From assembly GCF_002005225.1 (NCBI RefSeq), contig NZ_CP019724.1, forward strand, positions 6,893,001-6,957,000: a DNA stretch of 64,000 nt, in the 5' to 3' direction. Position numbers and translations under genes: made by a program. Shown here piece after piece: positions 1 to 8,453 of the stretch; position 1 is the stretch's first letter, and each line of letters opens with the position of its first letter. The notes below the pieces were generated by a model. It saw only the letters and a program-made list of their open reading frames with translations, was not told where the DNA came from and searched no databases. This DNA comes from Streptomyces pactum. GTDB taxonomy: Bacteria; Actinomycetota; Actinomycetes; Streptomycetales; Streptomycetaceae.

Positions 1-641
1 AGCACGAGGTCAAGGACCACGGCGTCGCGACGTTCGAACGGCAGCGCGCCGAGACCGACGCCCTGCTCGGCGACCGGCTCGACCTCTACCAGATCCACTC
101 CCTCACCCCCGACAGCCCGGCGCTCACCGACAAGGACCTGCACGCGAAACTGGCCGAGGCCGCCGCGCGGGGCGTCACCGTCGGCTTCTCCACCAGCGGA
201 CCCGCCCAGGCCGACGCCATCCGCGCCGCGCTCGCCGTGACCGTCGACGGCGAACCCCTCTTCCGCACGGTGCAGTCCACGTACAACGCGCTGGAGACCT
301 CCGCCGGGCCCGCGCTGGCCGAGGCGCACGAGGCCGGGCTCACCGTGATCGTCAAGGAGGGCATGGCCAACGGGCGCCTCGCGGAGCCGCATGCGCCGGA
401 AGCCCTGAAGGCCGTGGCGGAGGAAACCGCCCTGGGGTGCGACGCGGTCGCTCTCGCGCTGGTCCTGCGGCAGCCCTGGACCGGAGTCGTCCTCTCCGGC
501 GCCGCGACCGTGAACCAGCTCGGCTCGAACCTGCACGCCGCCGTGGTCGACTTCGACGAGGACCAGGTGGCGCGCCTGGGCGCCCTCGTCGAGGACCCGC
601 ACACCTACTGGGAGCGGCGCGCGCGGCTGCCCTGGCACTGA
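1..641 (+). CDS. Aldo/keto reductase, C-terminal part (5' end outside window)
   Basis: The reading frame is open from the window edge (first full codon at 3) to a TGA at 639-641, about 212 residues. The visible part reads like the second half of an aldo/keto reductase TIM barrel: a strand with DLYQIHS near the start, then VIVKEG, and a C-terminal segment with a VVLSGAATVNQLGSN phosphate-binding-like loop, typical of NAD(P)H-dependent carbonyl reductases of this family. The catalytic Tyr/Lys region would lie upstream and cannot be checked. The substrate is unknown. It is followed by about 200 bases without a gene before a divergent-looking regulatory region. Confidence 0.75.
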   Translation, partial: HEVKDHGVATFERQRAETDALLGDRLDLYQIHSLTPDSPALTDKDLHAKLAEAAARGVTVGFSTSGPAQADAIRAALAVTVDGEPLFRTVQSTYNALETSAGPALAEAHEAGLTVIVKEGMANGRLAEPHAPEALKAVAEETALGCDAVALALVLRQPWTGVVLSGAATVNQLGSNLHAAVVDFDEDQVARLGALVEDPHTYWERRARLPWH

Positions 642-813
642 CCCCGCCGAGGCGGGCGGCCGTCCCGGCACCGGCCCTCGTCCAATAAGCGGGCGGCCGT
701 CCGGACAGCGGCCCTCGTCCCGGCGCCGGCCCCCGTCGAAGCGGGCGGCCATCCCCGCCACCGACTCCGAGAAGCCGTGACCGCACCGTGAGCTGAGTCA
801 CGCATGCCCTGTG

Positions 814-853
814 TGAGACGAAGCTGTCTCATGTGGGTTACTGTTGTCTCATG
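814..853 (+). promoter_or_regulatory. Putative TetR operator and leaderless promoter
   Basis: A perfect inverted repeat TGAGAC-N6-GTCTCA lies at 814-831, and the right arm recurs in TGTCTCATG exactly 20 bases further on (825-833 versus 845-853). A -10-like TACTGT sits at 839-844, so transcription would begin at or next to the ATG at 851, giving a leaderless mRNA; there is no Shine-Dalgarno before that ATG. Inference: the downstream TetR protein binds here and represses itself and the pump gene. Confidence 0.5.
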
Positions 854-1402
854 GCTGTTGATCGTGACCAGGTACTGCGCAGCGCCGCGGCCCTGCTGAC
901 CCGCAGACCCACCGCGACCATGGACGAGGTCGCCAGGGCGGCCGGACTGAGCCGGGCCACGCTGCACCGGCACTTCGCCGGGCGTGACGCCCTCGTGCGG
1001 GCGCTGGAGTCGCTCGGCATCGCCGTGTGCGAGGCCGCCCTGGACGCGGCCCGCCTCGACGACGGACCGGCGGCCGGCGCGGTGCGCCGGCTCGTGCGCG
1101 AGATCGAACCCGCGGCCGGCCTGCTCGCCTTCCTCTACACCGAGAACCAGCTCTTCGAGGGCGAGGAGCAGAACGAGGGCTGGGCCCGCCTCGACGCCCG
1201 GATGGCCGCGGTGTTCCGCCGCGGCCAGGAGAACGGCGAGTTCCGCATCGACCTCACCCCGGCCTGGCTCACCGAGGCGCTCTACGGCCTGCTGGCCTCC
1301 GGCGCCTGGGCCGTGACCGAGGGCCGGGTGGCCCGCAATGACATGTCCCACATGGTCGTCGAGCTGCTGCTCGGCGGCGCCGTCCGAAGAGAGGAACCAT
1401 GA
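851..1402 (+). CDS. TetR/AcrR-family transcriptional regulator
   Basis: 183 residues. The N-terminal helix-turn-helix is clear: TRRPTATMDEVARAAGLSR followed by ATLHRHFAGRDALVRAL is the standard TetR signature of helices 1-4. The C-terminal ligand-binding domain has no recognisable ligand. I take the ATG at 851; a GTG at 833 is also in frame but would lie inside the inverted repeat. The stop codon overlaps the start of the efflux pump (ATGA at 1399-1402), so the two are co-translated. The inverted repeat directly upstream is the likely self-operator. By known TetR-pump pairs, it probably represses the transporter until a drug or metabolite binds. Confidence 0.88.
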   Translation: MAVDRDQVLRSAAALLTRRPTATMDEVARAAGLSRATLHRHFAGRDALVRALESLGIAVCEAALDAARLDDGPAAGAVRRLVREIEPAAGLLAFLYTENQLFEGEEQNEGWARLDARMAAVFRRGQENGEFRIDLTPAWLTEALYGLLASGAWAVTEGRVARNDMSHMVVELLLGGAVRREEP

Positions 1403-2931
1403 CCCGCACCCTGCAGTCGGCGCACACGACCGAGGCGGTGAAGCGCCCCGGCCGCTGGCTCGCGCTGTCCGTCCTCGTGCTGGCCGTGCTGCTGGTGGCC
1501 GTCGACGCGACCGTTCTCGGTCTCGCGACCCCCTACATCAGTGAGGATCTCGCGCCCTCCGGCACCCAGTTGCTCTGGATCGGCGACGTCTACTCCTTCG
1601 TCATCGCCGGTCTCCTCGTCTCCATGGGCAGCCTCGGCGACCGCATCGGCCGCAAGCGGATCCTGCTCATCGGCGCCACGGCGTTCGGCGCGATATCGGT
1701 CCTCAACGCCTACGCGTCCACGCCCGAGCTGATGATCGTCGCCCGGGCCCTGCTCGGCGTCGCGGGCGCCACCCTGATGCCCGCCACCCTCGCCCTGATC
1801 CGCAACCTCTTCCAGGACCCGCGCGAACGCAGCCTTGCCGTGGGCATCTGGGGCGCCGCCGCCTCGGCCGGTGCGGCGGTCGGTCCGGTGGTCGGCGGAT
1901 TCCTGCTGGAGCACTTCTGGTGGGGCTCCGTCTTCCTCATCAACCTGCCCGTGATGGTCGTCCTGGTCGTCGTCGGCAGCAAACTCCTGCCCGAGTCCCG
2001 CAACCCGGACCCGGGCCCCTGGGACCTGCTCAGCGTCACCCTCTCCCTGGTCGGCATGGTCGGTGTCGTGTACGCCGTCAAGGAGGCCGCCGCGCACGGG
2101 TTCGCCTGGGCCACGCTCGCCGCGGGCCTGCTGGGCGCCGCCGCGCTCTACGGATTCGTCCGCCGCCAGCTCACCATGCCGACCCCGCTGCTCGACATGC
2201 GGCTCTTCCGCAGCCGCGGCTTCAGCGGCGCGGTGCTGGCCGACCTGCTGACCATCCTGGGCCTGTCGGGGCTGGTGTTCTTCCTCTCCCAGTACCTGCA
2301 ACTGGTGCAGGGCAGGCGGCCGCTCGAGGCGGGTCTGGCCGAACTGCCCGCAGCCGTCGGAGCTGTGGCGGCAGGCCTGATCGCCGGTCGCGCGGCCCGG
2401 CGCTTCTCGGTCCGTGCCGTGGTCTGCGGCGGACTGGCCGCCATCGGTCTGGCGCTGGCCGCGCTGACCGTCGTCGGCCAGAACACCGGCTACCCGCTGC
2501 TCGGCGCGGTCCTGCTCGTCGTCGGTGTGGGCGCCGGATTCTCGTTCACCGTGACCGCCGACGTGATCCTGTCCAGCGTGCCGGGCGAACAGGCGGGAGC
2601 CGCCTCCGCGGTCTCCGAGACGGCGTACGAACTCGGCGCCGCCCTCGGCATCGCGGTGCTCGGCTCCATCGTGACCGGCGTCTACCGCGACTTCACCGGC
2701 CCGGCGGGCACCCCGGCCGCGGCTCACGAGTCGCTGGGCGGCGCGGTGGAGGCCGCCTCGGACCTCCCCGCGCACACGGCCGGAGCCCTGCTGGACGCCG
2801 CCCGCCAGGCCTTCGTCGACGGGCTGACCCTCGCGGCGGGCGTCGGCGCGGCCGTCCTGCTGGCCGCCGCCGCGGCTTCCTGGTTCCTGCTGCGGGGACA
2901 GCGCCTGGAAGACGGGGTGCAGCACCCCTAG
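1399..2931 (+). CDS. MFS drug efflux transporter, DHA2 (14-TM) family
   Basis: 510 residues with about 14 hydrophobic segments, the size and topology of EmrB/QacA-type proton antiporters. The DHA2 motif D1 is seen in LLVAVDATVLGLATPYI in the first membrane segment, motif A in GSLGDRIGRKR after the second, and a motif C-like stretch in GAAASAGAAVGPVVGGFLLE in the fifth. It exports a cationic drug or secondary metabolite in exchange for protons across the cytoplasmic membrane; the substrate cannot be read. It is translationally coupled to the TetR gene before it and ends in front of a strong hairpin shared with the convergent acyltransferase gene. Confidence 0.9.
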   Translation: MTRTLQSAHTTEAVKRPGRWLALSVLVLAVLLVAVDATVLGLATPYISEDLAPSGTQLLWIGDVYSFVIAGLLVSMGSLGDRIGRKRILLIGATAFGAISVLNAYASTPELMIVARALLGVAGATLMPATLALIRNLFQDPRERSLAVGIWGAAASAGAAVGPVVGGFLLEHFWWGSVFLINLPVMVVLVVVGSKLLPESRNPDPGPWDLLSVTLSLVGMVGVVYAVKEAAAHGFAWATLAAGLLGAAALYGFVRRQLTMPTPLLDMRLFRSRGFSGAVLADLLTILGLSGLVFFLSQYLQLVQGRRPLEAGLAELPAAVGAVAAGLIAGRAARRFSVRAVVCGGLAAIGLALAALTVVGQNTGYPLLGAVLLVVGVGAGFSFTVTADVILSSVPGEQAGAASAVSETAYELGAALGIAVLGSIVTGVYRDFTGPAGTPAAAHESLGGAVEAASDLPAHTAGALLDAARQAFVDGLTLAAGVGAAVLLAAAAASWFLLRGQRLEDGVQHP

Positions 2932-3072
2932 CCGCACGCGCACGTCGGGGGGCGGGCGCCGAAGGTGCCGTACGACGGTGACCGGCCGCGGAGGGCGGAC
3001 CTCCCCCGCACTCGCGGCCCACTCCGGCGGGCGGTCCCGCCCCGCGGCGGCGGCACCCGCCGGATGGGACGC

Positions 3073-3107
3073 GGACGGCGGGCCGCCCGGGAAGCGGCCC
3101 GCCGTCC
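3073..3107. terminator. Bidirectional terminator hairpin
   Basis: A perfect 14-bp stem (GGACGGCGGGCCGC / GCGGCCCGCCGTCC) with a 7-base loop lies between the convergent efflux-pump and plsC-like genes. It has no T-run, which is usual for Streptomyces hairpin terminators. Confidence 0.75.
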
Positions 3108-3122
3108 AGAAGTCCCGCGGCC

Positions 3123-3794
3123 CTACGCCGCCTTGGCCTTGCTCGCGTACATGTCCACGTACTCCTGCCCGGACAGCCGCATGACCTCGGTCATCACGGA
3201 GTCGGTCACCGCCCGCAGGACGTAGCGGTCGCGGTCCATGCCCTCGTAGCGGGAGAACTCCATCGCCTCGCCGAAGCGGACCGTGACCTTGCCCGGCCGG
3301 GGCAGACCCGCGCCCCCCGGCTGGAGCTTGTCGGTGCCGATCACGGCGAACGGCACGACGGGGGCGCCGGTCATCAGGGTGAGCCGGGCGATGCCGGTGC
3401 GGCCGCGGTAGAGACGGCCGTCGGGGGAGCGGGTGCCCTCCGGGTAGATGCCGAAGACCTTGCCCTCGTCCAGCACGCGGCGGCCGGTCATCAGGGCCGC
3501 GACCCCGCCCCGGCCGCCGTCCCGGTCGACCGGGATCATGCCGACGCCGGTGAAGAACCAGGCCATCAGCCGCCCCTTGAGGCCCTTGCCGGTGACGTAC
3601 TCGTCCTTGCCGATGAAGAAGACCTGCCGGTCGCAGCTCAGGGGCATGATGACCGAGTCGATGAAGGTGAGGTGGTTGCCGGCCAGGATCACCGGGCCGT
3701 CGCCCGGGATGTTCTCCACGCCTTCCACCTGTGGGCGGAACATCAGGCGCATGATCGGGCCGAGCACTGCCTTGATGAGCGCGAAGCGGGACAA
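3123..3794 (-). CDS. 1-acylglycerol-3-phosphate acyltransferase (PlsC/LPLAT family)
   Basis: Transfers an acyl group to lysophosphatidic acid or a similar lysolipid at the membrane. The four LPLAT blocks are visible: NHLTFIDS (the catalytic HX4D), FFIGKDEYV, IYPEGTRSPDG and VVPFAVIGTDKL. The start is uncertain: a TTG at 3794 has GGAGG five bases upstream and gives a 223-residue protein beginning MSRFALIKAVLGP; an in-frame ATG at 3845 would add 17 residues but has no ribosome-binding site. The gene is monocistronic, convergent with the efflux pump and divergent from the phosphodiesterase. The LPLAT family call is secure; the physiological acceptor is not. Confidence 0.88.
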   Translation of the reverse strand: MSRFALIKAVLGPIMRLMFRPQVEGVENIPGDGPVILAGNHLTFIDSVIMPLSCDRQVFFIGKDEYVTGKGLKGRLMAWFFTGVGMIPVDRDGGRGGVAALMTGRRVLDEGKVFGIYPEGTRSPDGRLYRGRTGIARLTLMTGAPVVPFAVIGTDKLQPGGAGLPRPGKVTVRFGEAMEFSRYEGMDRDRYVLRAVTDSVMTEVMRLSGQEYVDMYASKAKAA

Positions 3795-3845
3795 CGGGTC
3801 CTCCGGTGTCGGGGATGCGGTATGAGTCTGTGCAGGTGAGGACAT

Positions 3846-4541
3846 TACTCGCGGCCGGGGGTGTCACGCACGTCGGGTCACCCGGGTCTTACACGGTGTT
3901 GACGTGCGTTCACCTGCGGTGCGGGGGTGCCGCGCCGCCGTGACACCCACGCGAGGATGTGAGGCAGGTCGCGTCCCCGGGGTGGGAACCGCGTGCCGAT
4001 CCTCGCCGCACTCGCCGTGCTCCGTGTCGTCATGGCCGCCGCCGTCACCGTCCTGGTCCGCAGGGACCGGCGTCGTTGGTCCGGGAGCCCGGACACGGCC
4101 CGGATCGAAGCACACGCGACGCGCGGACCGCGCGAGGCGCGCCGCTGGAGCCGTGCCGCCGCCCCCTTCTCCGTGGCCACGGGCCTCGTCGAGCACCGCC
4201 GCGACGACGCCCGTGGTCACTGTCCGCGTACCCCGCCCGGCGGTCGTGAAGCCGACACTCCGTCAGCGGCCGCCACGCCGACGCCCCGTCAGGCGTCGTC
4301 GCCCGTTCGCCGCCTCACTGTCCTGCCTGCTCCGTCACCGGCCCGCCCGTCACCGCCTTGCCTGTTCCGCCACAGCACAGCCACAGCCACCGCCCCGCGC
4401 CACCGTCCCGCCCGCCCCACCGGCGCCTCCGCGCCCATACGACATCCCCAGGCACCCGCGTGTTCCGGCCGTGGTCTCCCGCTCGCCATGTACGCGCCCC
4501 TACGATCGGCCCGCACCGACGGTCAACGACAGGAGGCCCTG
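3846..4541. other. ~700-base intergenic region, no convincing gene
   Basis: The divergent region between the acyltransferase and the glycerophosphodiesterase. An open frame runs in phase with the phosphodiesterase from a GTG at 3993 and begins with a hydrophobic stretch (PILAALAVLRVVMAAAV), but it degenerates into Arg/Pro/Ala-rich sequence without coding character, and the phosphodiesterase has its own ribosome-binding site and signal peptide. It may be the decayed remains of a small membrane protein. No riboswitch or repeat was recognised. Confidence 0.4.
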
Positions 4542-5717
4542 ATGGGAACGCAGGAGTCGGACGAGCAGGTGGGTGGCGGCACCGGACGGCGGGCGCTCCT
4601 CGGAGCGGCGGTGCTCGGCGCGGGCGGAGCCGTACTCGGCCTGTCCGGCACGGCGAGAGCCGCCGACAGCCGGCACGGCGGCGGACGCGGCGGCGTGCGG
4701 AGCCTGCCCGTGCCGACGGTCATCGGCCACCGCGGAGCCAGCGGTTACCGCCCCGAGCACACCTTCGGCTCCTACGAGCTGGCCCTCGACATGGGCGCCG
4801 ACATCGTCGAGGCCGGTGACCTGGTCCCCACCAGGGACGGCCACCTGGTCTGCCGGCACGAGCCGGAGATCGGCGGCACCACGGACGTCGCCGACCACCC
4901 CGAGTTCGCCGACCGCAGGCGCACCAAGTCGCTCGACGGCGTCTCCGTCACCGGCTGGTTCACGGAGGACTTCACACTCGCCGAGCTCAAGACGCTCCGC
5001 GCGACCGAGCGCATCCCGGCCAACCGGCCGCACAACACCCTCTACGACGGCCGCTGGGAGATCCCCACCTTCGAGGAGGTGCTGCGCTGGCAGAACGAGC
5101 AGACCCGCAGGCGCGGCAAGCAGGTCTGGATCTACCCGGAGCTCAAGCACCCCACCTACTTCCGCCAACTGGGCCTGGGGACGGAGGAGCGCCTCGCGCG
5201 GCTGCTGCGCAAGTACGGCAAGGACCGGAAGAACTCGCCCGTCATCATCCAGTCCTTCGAGCCCACCAGCATCCAGCGGATGAACAGGCTCGTCGGCAAC
5301 CCCCTCGCCGTCCTGCTGTCCGGCGCGAACAGCCGCCCCTGGGACTTCGTCGAGACCGGCGACCCGCGCACCACGGCCGACCTCATCACGCCCGAGGGCC
5401 TCAAGGAGATCGCCTCCTACGCGCAGGGCATCGGTCCCACCTTGGACCTGATCATCCCGAAGGACTCCGCCGGCCGGCTCACCGAGCCGACCACGCTCGT
5501 CCGCGACGCGCACCGCGCGGGCCTGATCCTGCACCCGTACACGATGCGCAACGAGAATCCCTTCCTCCCCGCGGACTTCCGTGAGGGCGGCGGCCCGGAC
5601 GCCTACGGCGACGTCTTCGGCGCGTTCCGGACCTACTTCGCCACCGGCATCGACGGTGTCTTCACCGACCACCCGGACACGGGCGTGCTGGCACGCGAGG
5701 ACTTCGTCAACAACTGA
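4542..5717 (+). CDS. Exported glycerophosphodiester phosphodiesterase (GDPD/GlpQ family)
   Basis: 391 residues. Hydrolyses glycerophosphodiesters to glycerol-3-phosphate and an alcohol, outside the membrane. AGGAGG at 4531-4536 fixes the ATG. A twin-arginine signal is seen at residues 16-17 (GRRALLGAAVLGAGG) with an ARA-type cleavage site near residue 41. The catalytic domain starts with IGHRGASGYRPEHTFGSY, the family's HRG...PE(N/H)T motif, and continues with a metal-site region ending TRDGHLVCRHEPEI. The length and the large mid-domain insertion fit secreted GlpQ-type enzymes. Likely role: scavenging phosphate and glycerol from phospholipid head groups or teichoic acid. No Pho box was identified upstream. 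Confidence 0.9.
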   Translation: MGTQESDEQVGGGTGRRALLGAAVLGAGGAVLGLSGTARAADSRHGGGRGGVRSLPVPTVIGHRGASGYRPEHTFGSYELALDMGADIVEAGDLVPTRDGHLVCRHEPEIGGTTDVADHPEFADRRRTKSLDGVSVTGWFTEDFTLAELKTLRATERIPANRPHNTLYDGRWEIPTFEEVLRWQNEQTRRRGKQVWIYPELKHPTYFRQLGLGTEERLARLLRKYGKDRKNSPVIIQSFEPTSIQRMNRLVGNPLAVLLSGANSRPWDFVETGDPRTTADLITPEGLKEIASYAQGIGPTLDLIIPKDSAGRLTEPTTLVRDAHRAGLILHPYTMRNENPFLPADFREGGGPDAYGDVFGAFRTYFATGIDGVFTDHPDTGVLAREDFVNN

Positions 5718-5791
5718 GGGGCCGACCCCGGTTGGGGTGAGCTTCGGCCGTCCGGGCAACCGCCCGCCCGGGCGGCCGCGTCAGCCCGCAT

Positions 5792-6286
5792 ATGACGCAC
5801 GACCTGGTCACCTCCCTGCGCCCGCTGCTCACCGCCGAGGCATCGGCCGAGGCATATGCATCCGGGGCGGAGCCCGGCGATCTCGAACAGGCGGTCTGGC
5901 TGCGCCTGCTGGAACGCCTGGAGGCCGACGGCCCGCCGCACGACCCGCACCGCTGGCTGCGCAGCGCCGTGCGCACCGAGGCCCGCCGCACCCGGCGCAC
6001 GGCGCGCAACGAGCGGTCGTACGAGACCGAACCCGCCGGCGCCGCCGAACACGAGCCCGAGGAGCTGGCCCTCACCGCGGCCCGGCACCGCGCCCTGCGC
6101 GACGCCGTGCGCCGGCTGCCCGGCCGCTGCCCCCGGCTGCTGGAGGCCCTGCTGTCACCACAGGACCTCACATACCGGGAAATCGCGGGGGAGTTGGGTA
6201 TCTCACAAGGCAGTCTTGGCCCGGAACGCTCCCGATGTCTGGGATGTCTGCGGCGATTGCTGACGCCGGAGGTTGCGGCACGCTGA
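5792..6286 (+). CDS. Small sigma-70 family (ECF-like) RNA polymerase sigma factor
   Basis: 164 residues. The N-terminal part looks like a short region 2 (EPGDLEQAVWLRLLERL then DPHRWLRSAVRTEARR), and the C-terminal part is a clear region 4 helix-turn-helix with LTYREIAGELGISQGSLG followed by RSRCLGCLRRLL. It is shorter than a usual ECF sigma factor and no anti-sigma gene lies next to it. The ATG at 5792 has no good Shine-Dalgarno. Family membership is supported by region 4; the regulon is unknown, and the neighbours (phosphodiesterase, acetyltransferase) give no clear hint. Confidence 0.75.
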   Translation: MTHDLVTSLRPLLTAEASAEAYASGAEPGDLEQAVWLRLLERLEADGPPHDPHRWLRSAVRTEARRTRRTARNERSYETEPAGAAEHEPEELALTAARHRALRDAVRRLPGRCPRLLEALLSPQDLTYREIAGELGISQGSLGPERSRCLGCLRRLLTPEVAAR

Positions 6287-6343
6287 GGGCGGGGATAGGA
6301 GTGGGGGACCACAGCGGATCAGGTGAGCGGGAGGCATGCACAC

Positions 6344-6841
6344 ATGGGCATGAGTGTGACCATCTCGGCGGCGACCGACCAGGATGCCGAGCAGATCTTC
6401 CGGCTGCAGTACCTCTGCTTCCAGAGCGAGGCGGCGCTGTACGGCAACTACCGCATCGACCCGCTCGTCCAGACCCTCGACTCGGTGCGCGAGGAGGTCC
6501 GTGCCGACTGCGTCTTCGTGGCGCGCCTCGGCGACGAGGTCGTCGGCTCGGTGCACGGCCGGGCCACCGAGGACGGGGCGGCGTCCATCGGCAAGCTGTG
6601 CGTCCATCCGCGGCTCCAGGGACACGGCATCGGGGCCCGCCTGCTGCGGGCCGCCGAGTCGGCGCTCGTCGAGGAGCGCGGCGCCAAGCGCTTCCGCCTG
6701 CACACCGGGCACCGCAGCGAGAGCCACCTGCGGCTGTACCGGCGGGTCGGCTACGAGACGGTGGGCACCGCGCAGGGCGCGGACGGCGTCCCCATGATCG
6801 TCCTGGAGAAGCCGGCCGGGGCGTACGCGACCACGGCCTGA
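6344..6841 (+). CDS. GNAT-family N-acetyltransferase
   Basis: 165 residues from the ATG at 6344, which has GGGAGG at 6328-6333; a GTG at 6323 is an in-frame alternative. The acetyl-CoA binding motif A of GNAT enzymes is seen as IGKLCVHPRLQGHGIGARLL (about residues 85-104, the R/Q-x-x-G-x-G/A signature), followed by motif B-like LRLYRRVGYETVG. It transfers an acetyl group from acetyl-CoA to an unknown amine. The gene stands between a sigma factor and a convergent membrane-protein pair and is probably transcribed alone or with the sigma gene. Confidence 0.82.
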   Translation: MGMSVTISAATDQDAEQIFRLQYLCFQSEAALYGNYRIDPLVQTLDSVREEVRADCVFVARLGDEVVGSVHGRATEDGAASIGKLCVHPRLQGHGIGARLLRAAESALVEERGAKRFRLHTGHRSESHLRLYRRVGYETVGTAQGADGVPMIVLEKPAGAYATTA

Positions 6842-6871
6842 GGCTCCGGCGGGAGCCGGGCCCGGCCGCCG

Positions 6872-7285
6872 CTACGCGGTGCGGGCCCGGCGCAGCCAGT
6901 ACACGGCCGACAACGGCAGCAGCACGGGGATGAAGAGGTACCCCATCCCGTAGTCCGACCACACGGTGGCGTCGGGGAAGGCGGACGGCTCCACCAGCGT
7001 CCAGGTGCCGACCGTCAGGACGCCCACGAGCTCGGCGGCGCAGCACACCAGCGCGGCCTTGCGGGCCGTCTCGCCGCCGCGCACCAGGGTGTAGGTGATG
7101 AACCCGTAGACGACGCCCGCGACGGCCGACAGCGTATAGGGGAGCGGCGCCCGGTCGAACTCGGTGGCGATCTGGTACGCGGACCGCGACACGGCGCCGA
7201 CGACCATCACCCCGTACAGCCACACCAGCAGGATGCCGGGGCCGCCGATCAGTCGCTTCCGGCCCGTCTTCGCCTCCGTGGCCAC
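6872..7285 (-). CDS. Small four-TM membrane protein, unknown function
   Basis: 137 residues with about four hydrophobic segments: ILLVWLYGVMVVGAVSRSAY, a segment ending VVYGFITYTLV, ALVCCAAELVGVLTVGTW and a last one ending in LPLSAVYWLRR. I place the start at a GTG (7285, or the adjacent 7288), nine bases after GGAGG, just four bases downstream of the stop of the preceding membrane-protein gene. The two are therefore coupled. Such integral-membrane pairs occur widely in Streptomyces without known function. I do not recognise a catalytic motif. Confidence 0.75.
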   Translation of the reverse strand: MATEAKTGRKRLIGGPGILLVWLYGVMVVGAVSRSAYQIATEFDRAPLPYTLSAVAGVVYGFITYTLVRGGETARKAALVCCAAELVGVLTVGTWTLVEPSAFPDATVWSDYGMGYLFIPVLLPLSAVYWLRRARTA

Positions 7286-7289
7286 CACC

Positions 7290-7649
7290 TCAGCCTCCCC
7301 AGATGTCATACAGCCGCACCTCGAGGACGGCGAGGACGACACCGCCGGCGGCGGCCGTCACCGAGCCCCAGCGGGTGCGCTCGGCCAGCGACATGAACCC
7401 GGCCGCCGGGACACAGGCGAAGGCGCCCAGCAGATACGCCACGAAGATCGTCGTGCCCTGGCCCGGTTCCTCGCCCCGCGCGAGCTGCACGATCCCGACC
7501 ACGAGCTGGATCAGCGCCAGCACCGAGACCACGGCCATGCCGATGAAGTGCCAGTCCTTCGTGGGCTGGTCACGGTAGGCCGCCCAGCCGCACCAGGCGG
7601 CGAGCAGCAGCGCGGCGACCCCGGTCACCAGCGTCAGGACGTCAAGCAT
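7290..7649 (-). CDS. Small integral membrane protein, unknown function
   Basis: 119 residues from the ATG at 7649. About four hydrophobic stretches: VLTLVTGVAALLLAAWCGW, FIGMAVVSVLALIQLVVGIV, IFVAYLLGAFACVPAAGFM and VTAAAGGVVLAVLEV. It is the first gene of a two-gene minus-strand unit with the 137-aa membrane protein that follows four bases later, so the products may form one complex. It is divergent from the HAD phosphatase gene. No functional motif was recognised. Confidence 0.75.
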   Translation of the reverse strand: MLDVLTLVTGVAALLLAAWCGWAAYRDQPTKDWHFIGMAVVSVLALIQLVVGIVQLARGEEPGQGTTIFVAYLLGAFACVPAAGFMSLAERTRWGSVTAAAGGVVLAVLEVRLYDIWGG

Positions 7650-7732
7650 GGCAGTGACCCTATTACGGCCCAAAAGGCCCGCCGCCCCCGGCCCCGTCCG
7701 GTGACGACCGGGCGCGCCGTAGGGTCGGGGAC

Positions 7733-8383
7733 ATGAAGATCCACGCCCAGGCCCTCCTGTTCGACAACGACGGAACCCTCGTCTCCTCCCTCGAGTCCGT
7801 GCGCCGCTGCTGGACGCGGTGGGCCGGTGAGTACGGGATCACGGCTCAGGAGTTCGCGCGGGTCGAGCTGCACGGACGGCCGGCCGCGGAGATAGCCGCC
7901 GACCTGCTGCCGGCGGGCGTGGTGCCCGAGGCCGTCGCGCGGATCGAGCAGCTCGAGGTCGAGGACGTACCGGGCGGGGGCGTGCACCTGCTGCCCGGCA
8001 CCAGGGAGCTCCTCGACGCGCTGCCGGCCGACCGCTGGGCCGTCGTCACCTCGGCGACCCGCCGGCTCGCCGAGGCCCGGCTCGGCGCCGTCGGCATCCT
8101 GCCCAAGACGCTCGTCGCCGCCGACGACATCACCCGCGGCAAGCCCGACCCCGAGCCCTACCTGCTCGGCGCCCGCGCCCTGGGCGTCGACCCGGCCGCC
8201 TGCGTCGTCTTCGAGGACGCCCCCGCCGGACTCCAGTCCGGCCGAGCCGCCGGCATGACCACCGTGGCGTTGGCCACAACCCACCGGCCCGACGAACTCG
8301 ACGCCGACCTGGTGGTCACCGACCTGTCGGCCTTGTCGGCACTGGTCACCGGTGCCGGAGTGGAGCTCTCCGTCCGGGGCTGA
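7733..8383 (+). CDS. HAD-superfamily phosphatase (subfamily IA)
   Basis: 216 residues. HAD motif I is LLFDNDGTLVSS near the N-terminus (the two Asp are nucleophile and general acid), motif II is the Ser/Thr in AVVTSATRRLA, motif III the Lys of RGKPDPEPYLLGA, and motif IV the acidic pair in VVFEDAPAG. The helical cap between motifs I and II marks subfamily IA, like phosphoglycolate and small sugar-phosphate phosphatases. Note DNDGT rather than the commoner DxDGV/T with Met. It is a cytoplasmic enzyme; the substrate (a sugar phosphate by analogy) is not determined by the sequence. Confidence 0.87.
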   Translation: MKIHAQALLFDNDGTLVSSLESVRRCWTRWAGEYGITAQEFARVELHGRPAAEIAADLLPAGVVPEAVARIEQLEVEDVPGGGVHLLPGTRELLDALPADRWAVVTSATRRLAEARLGAVGILPKTLVAADDITRGKPDPEPYLLGARALGVDPAACVVFEDAPAGLQSGRAAGMTTVALATTHRPDELDADLVVTDLSALSALVTGAGVELSVRG

Positions 8384-8425
8384 CCCGCGCCCCCGCGACC
8401 GGTCACCGGCCGGCCACCGTCCATC

Positions 8426-8453
8426 GCTGTCCAGCATGCGGACAGCGGTGTCC
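8426..8453. promoter_or_regulatory. Overlapping inverted repeats upstream of the metN leader
   Basis: GCTGTCC (8426-8432) pairs with GGACAGC (8440-8446), and GGACA (8440-8444) also pairs with TGTCC (8449-8453). The shared middle arm could serve as an operator for a regulator of the methionine importer, or as mutually exclusive RNA stems. It lies about 75 bases before the leader ORF. Function is inferred from symmetry and position only. Confidence 0.3.

Noticed and set aside
1282..3867. Long minus-strand open frame opposite the efflux pump
   Set aside because: Same GC artefact; no ribosome-binding site or recognisable protein, and the plus-strand transporter is clear.
3993..4541. N-terminal extension of the glycerophosphodiesterase from an upstream GTG
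   Set aside because: It would bury the Tat signal inside the protein; AGGAGG directly before the ATG at 4542 is decisive.
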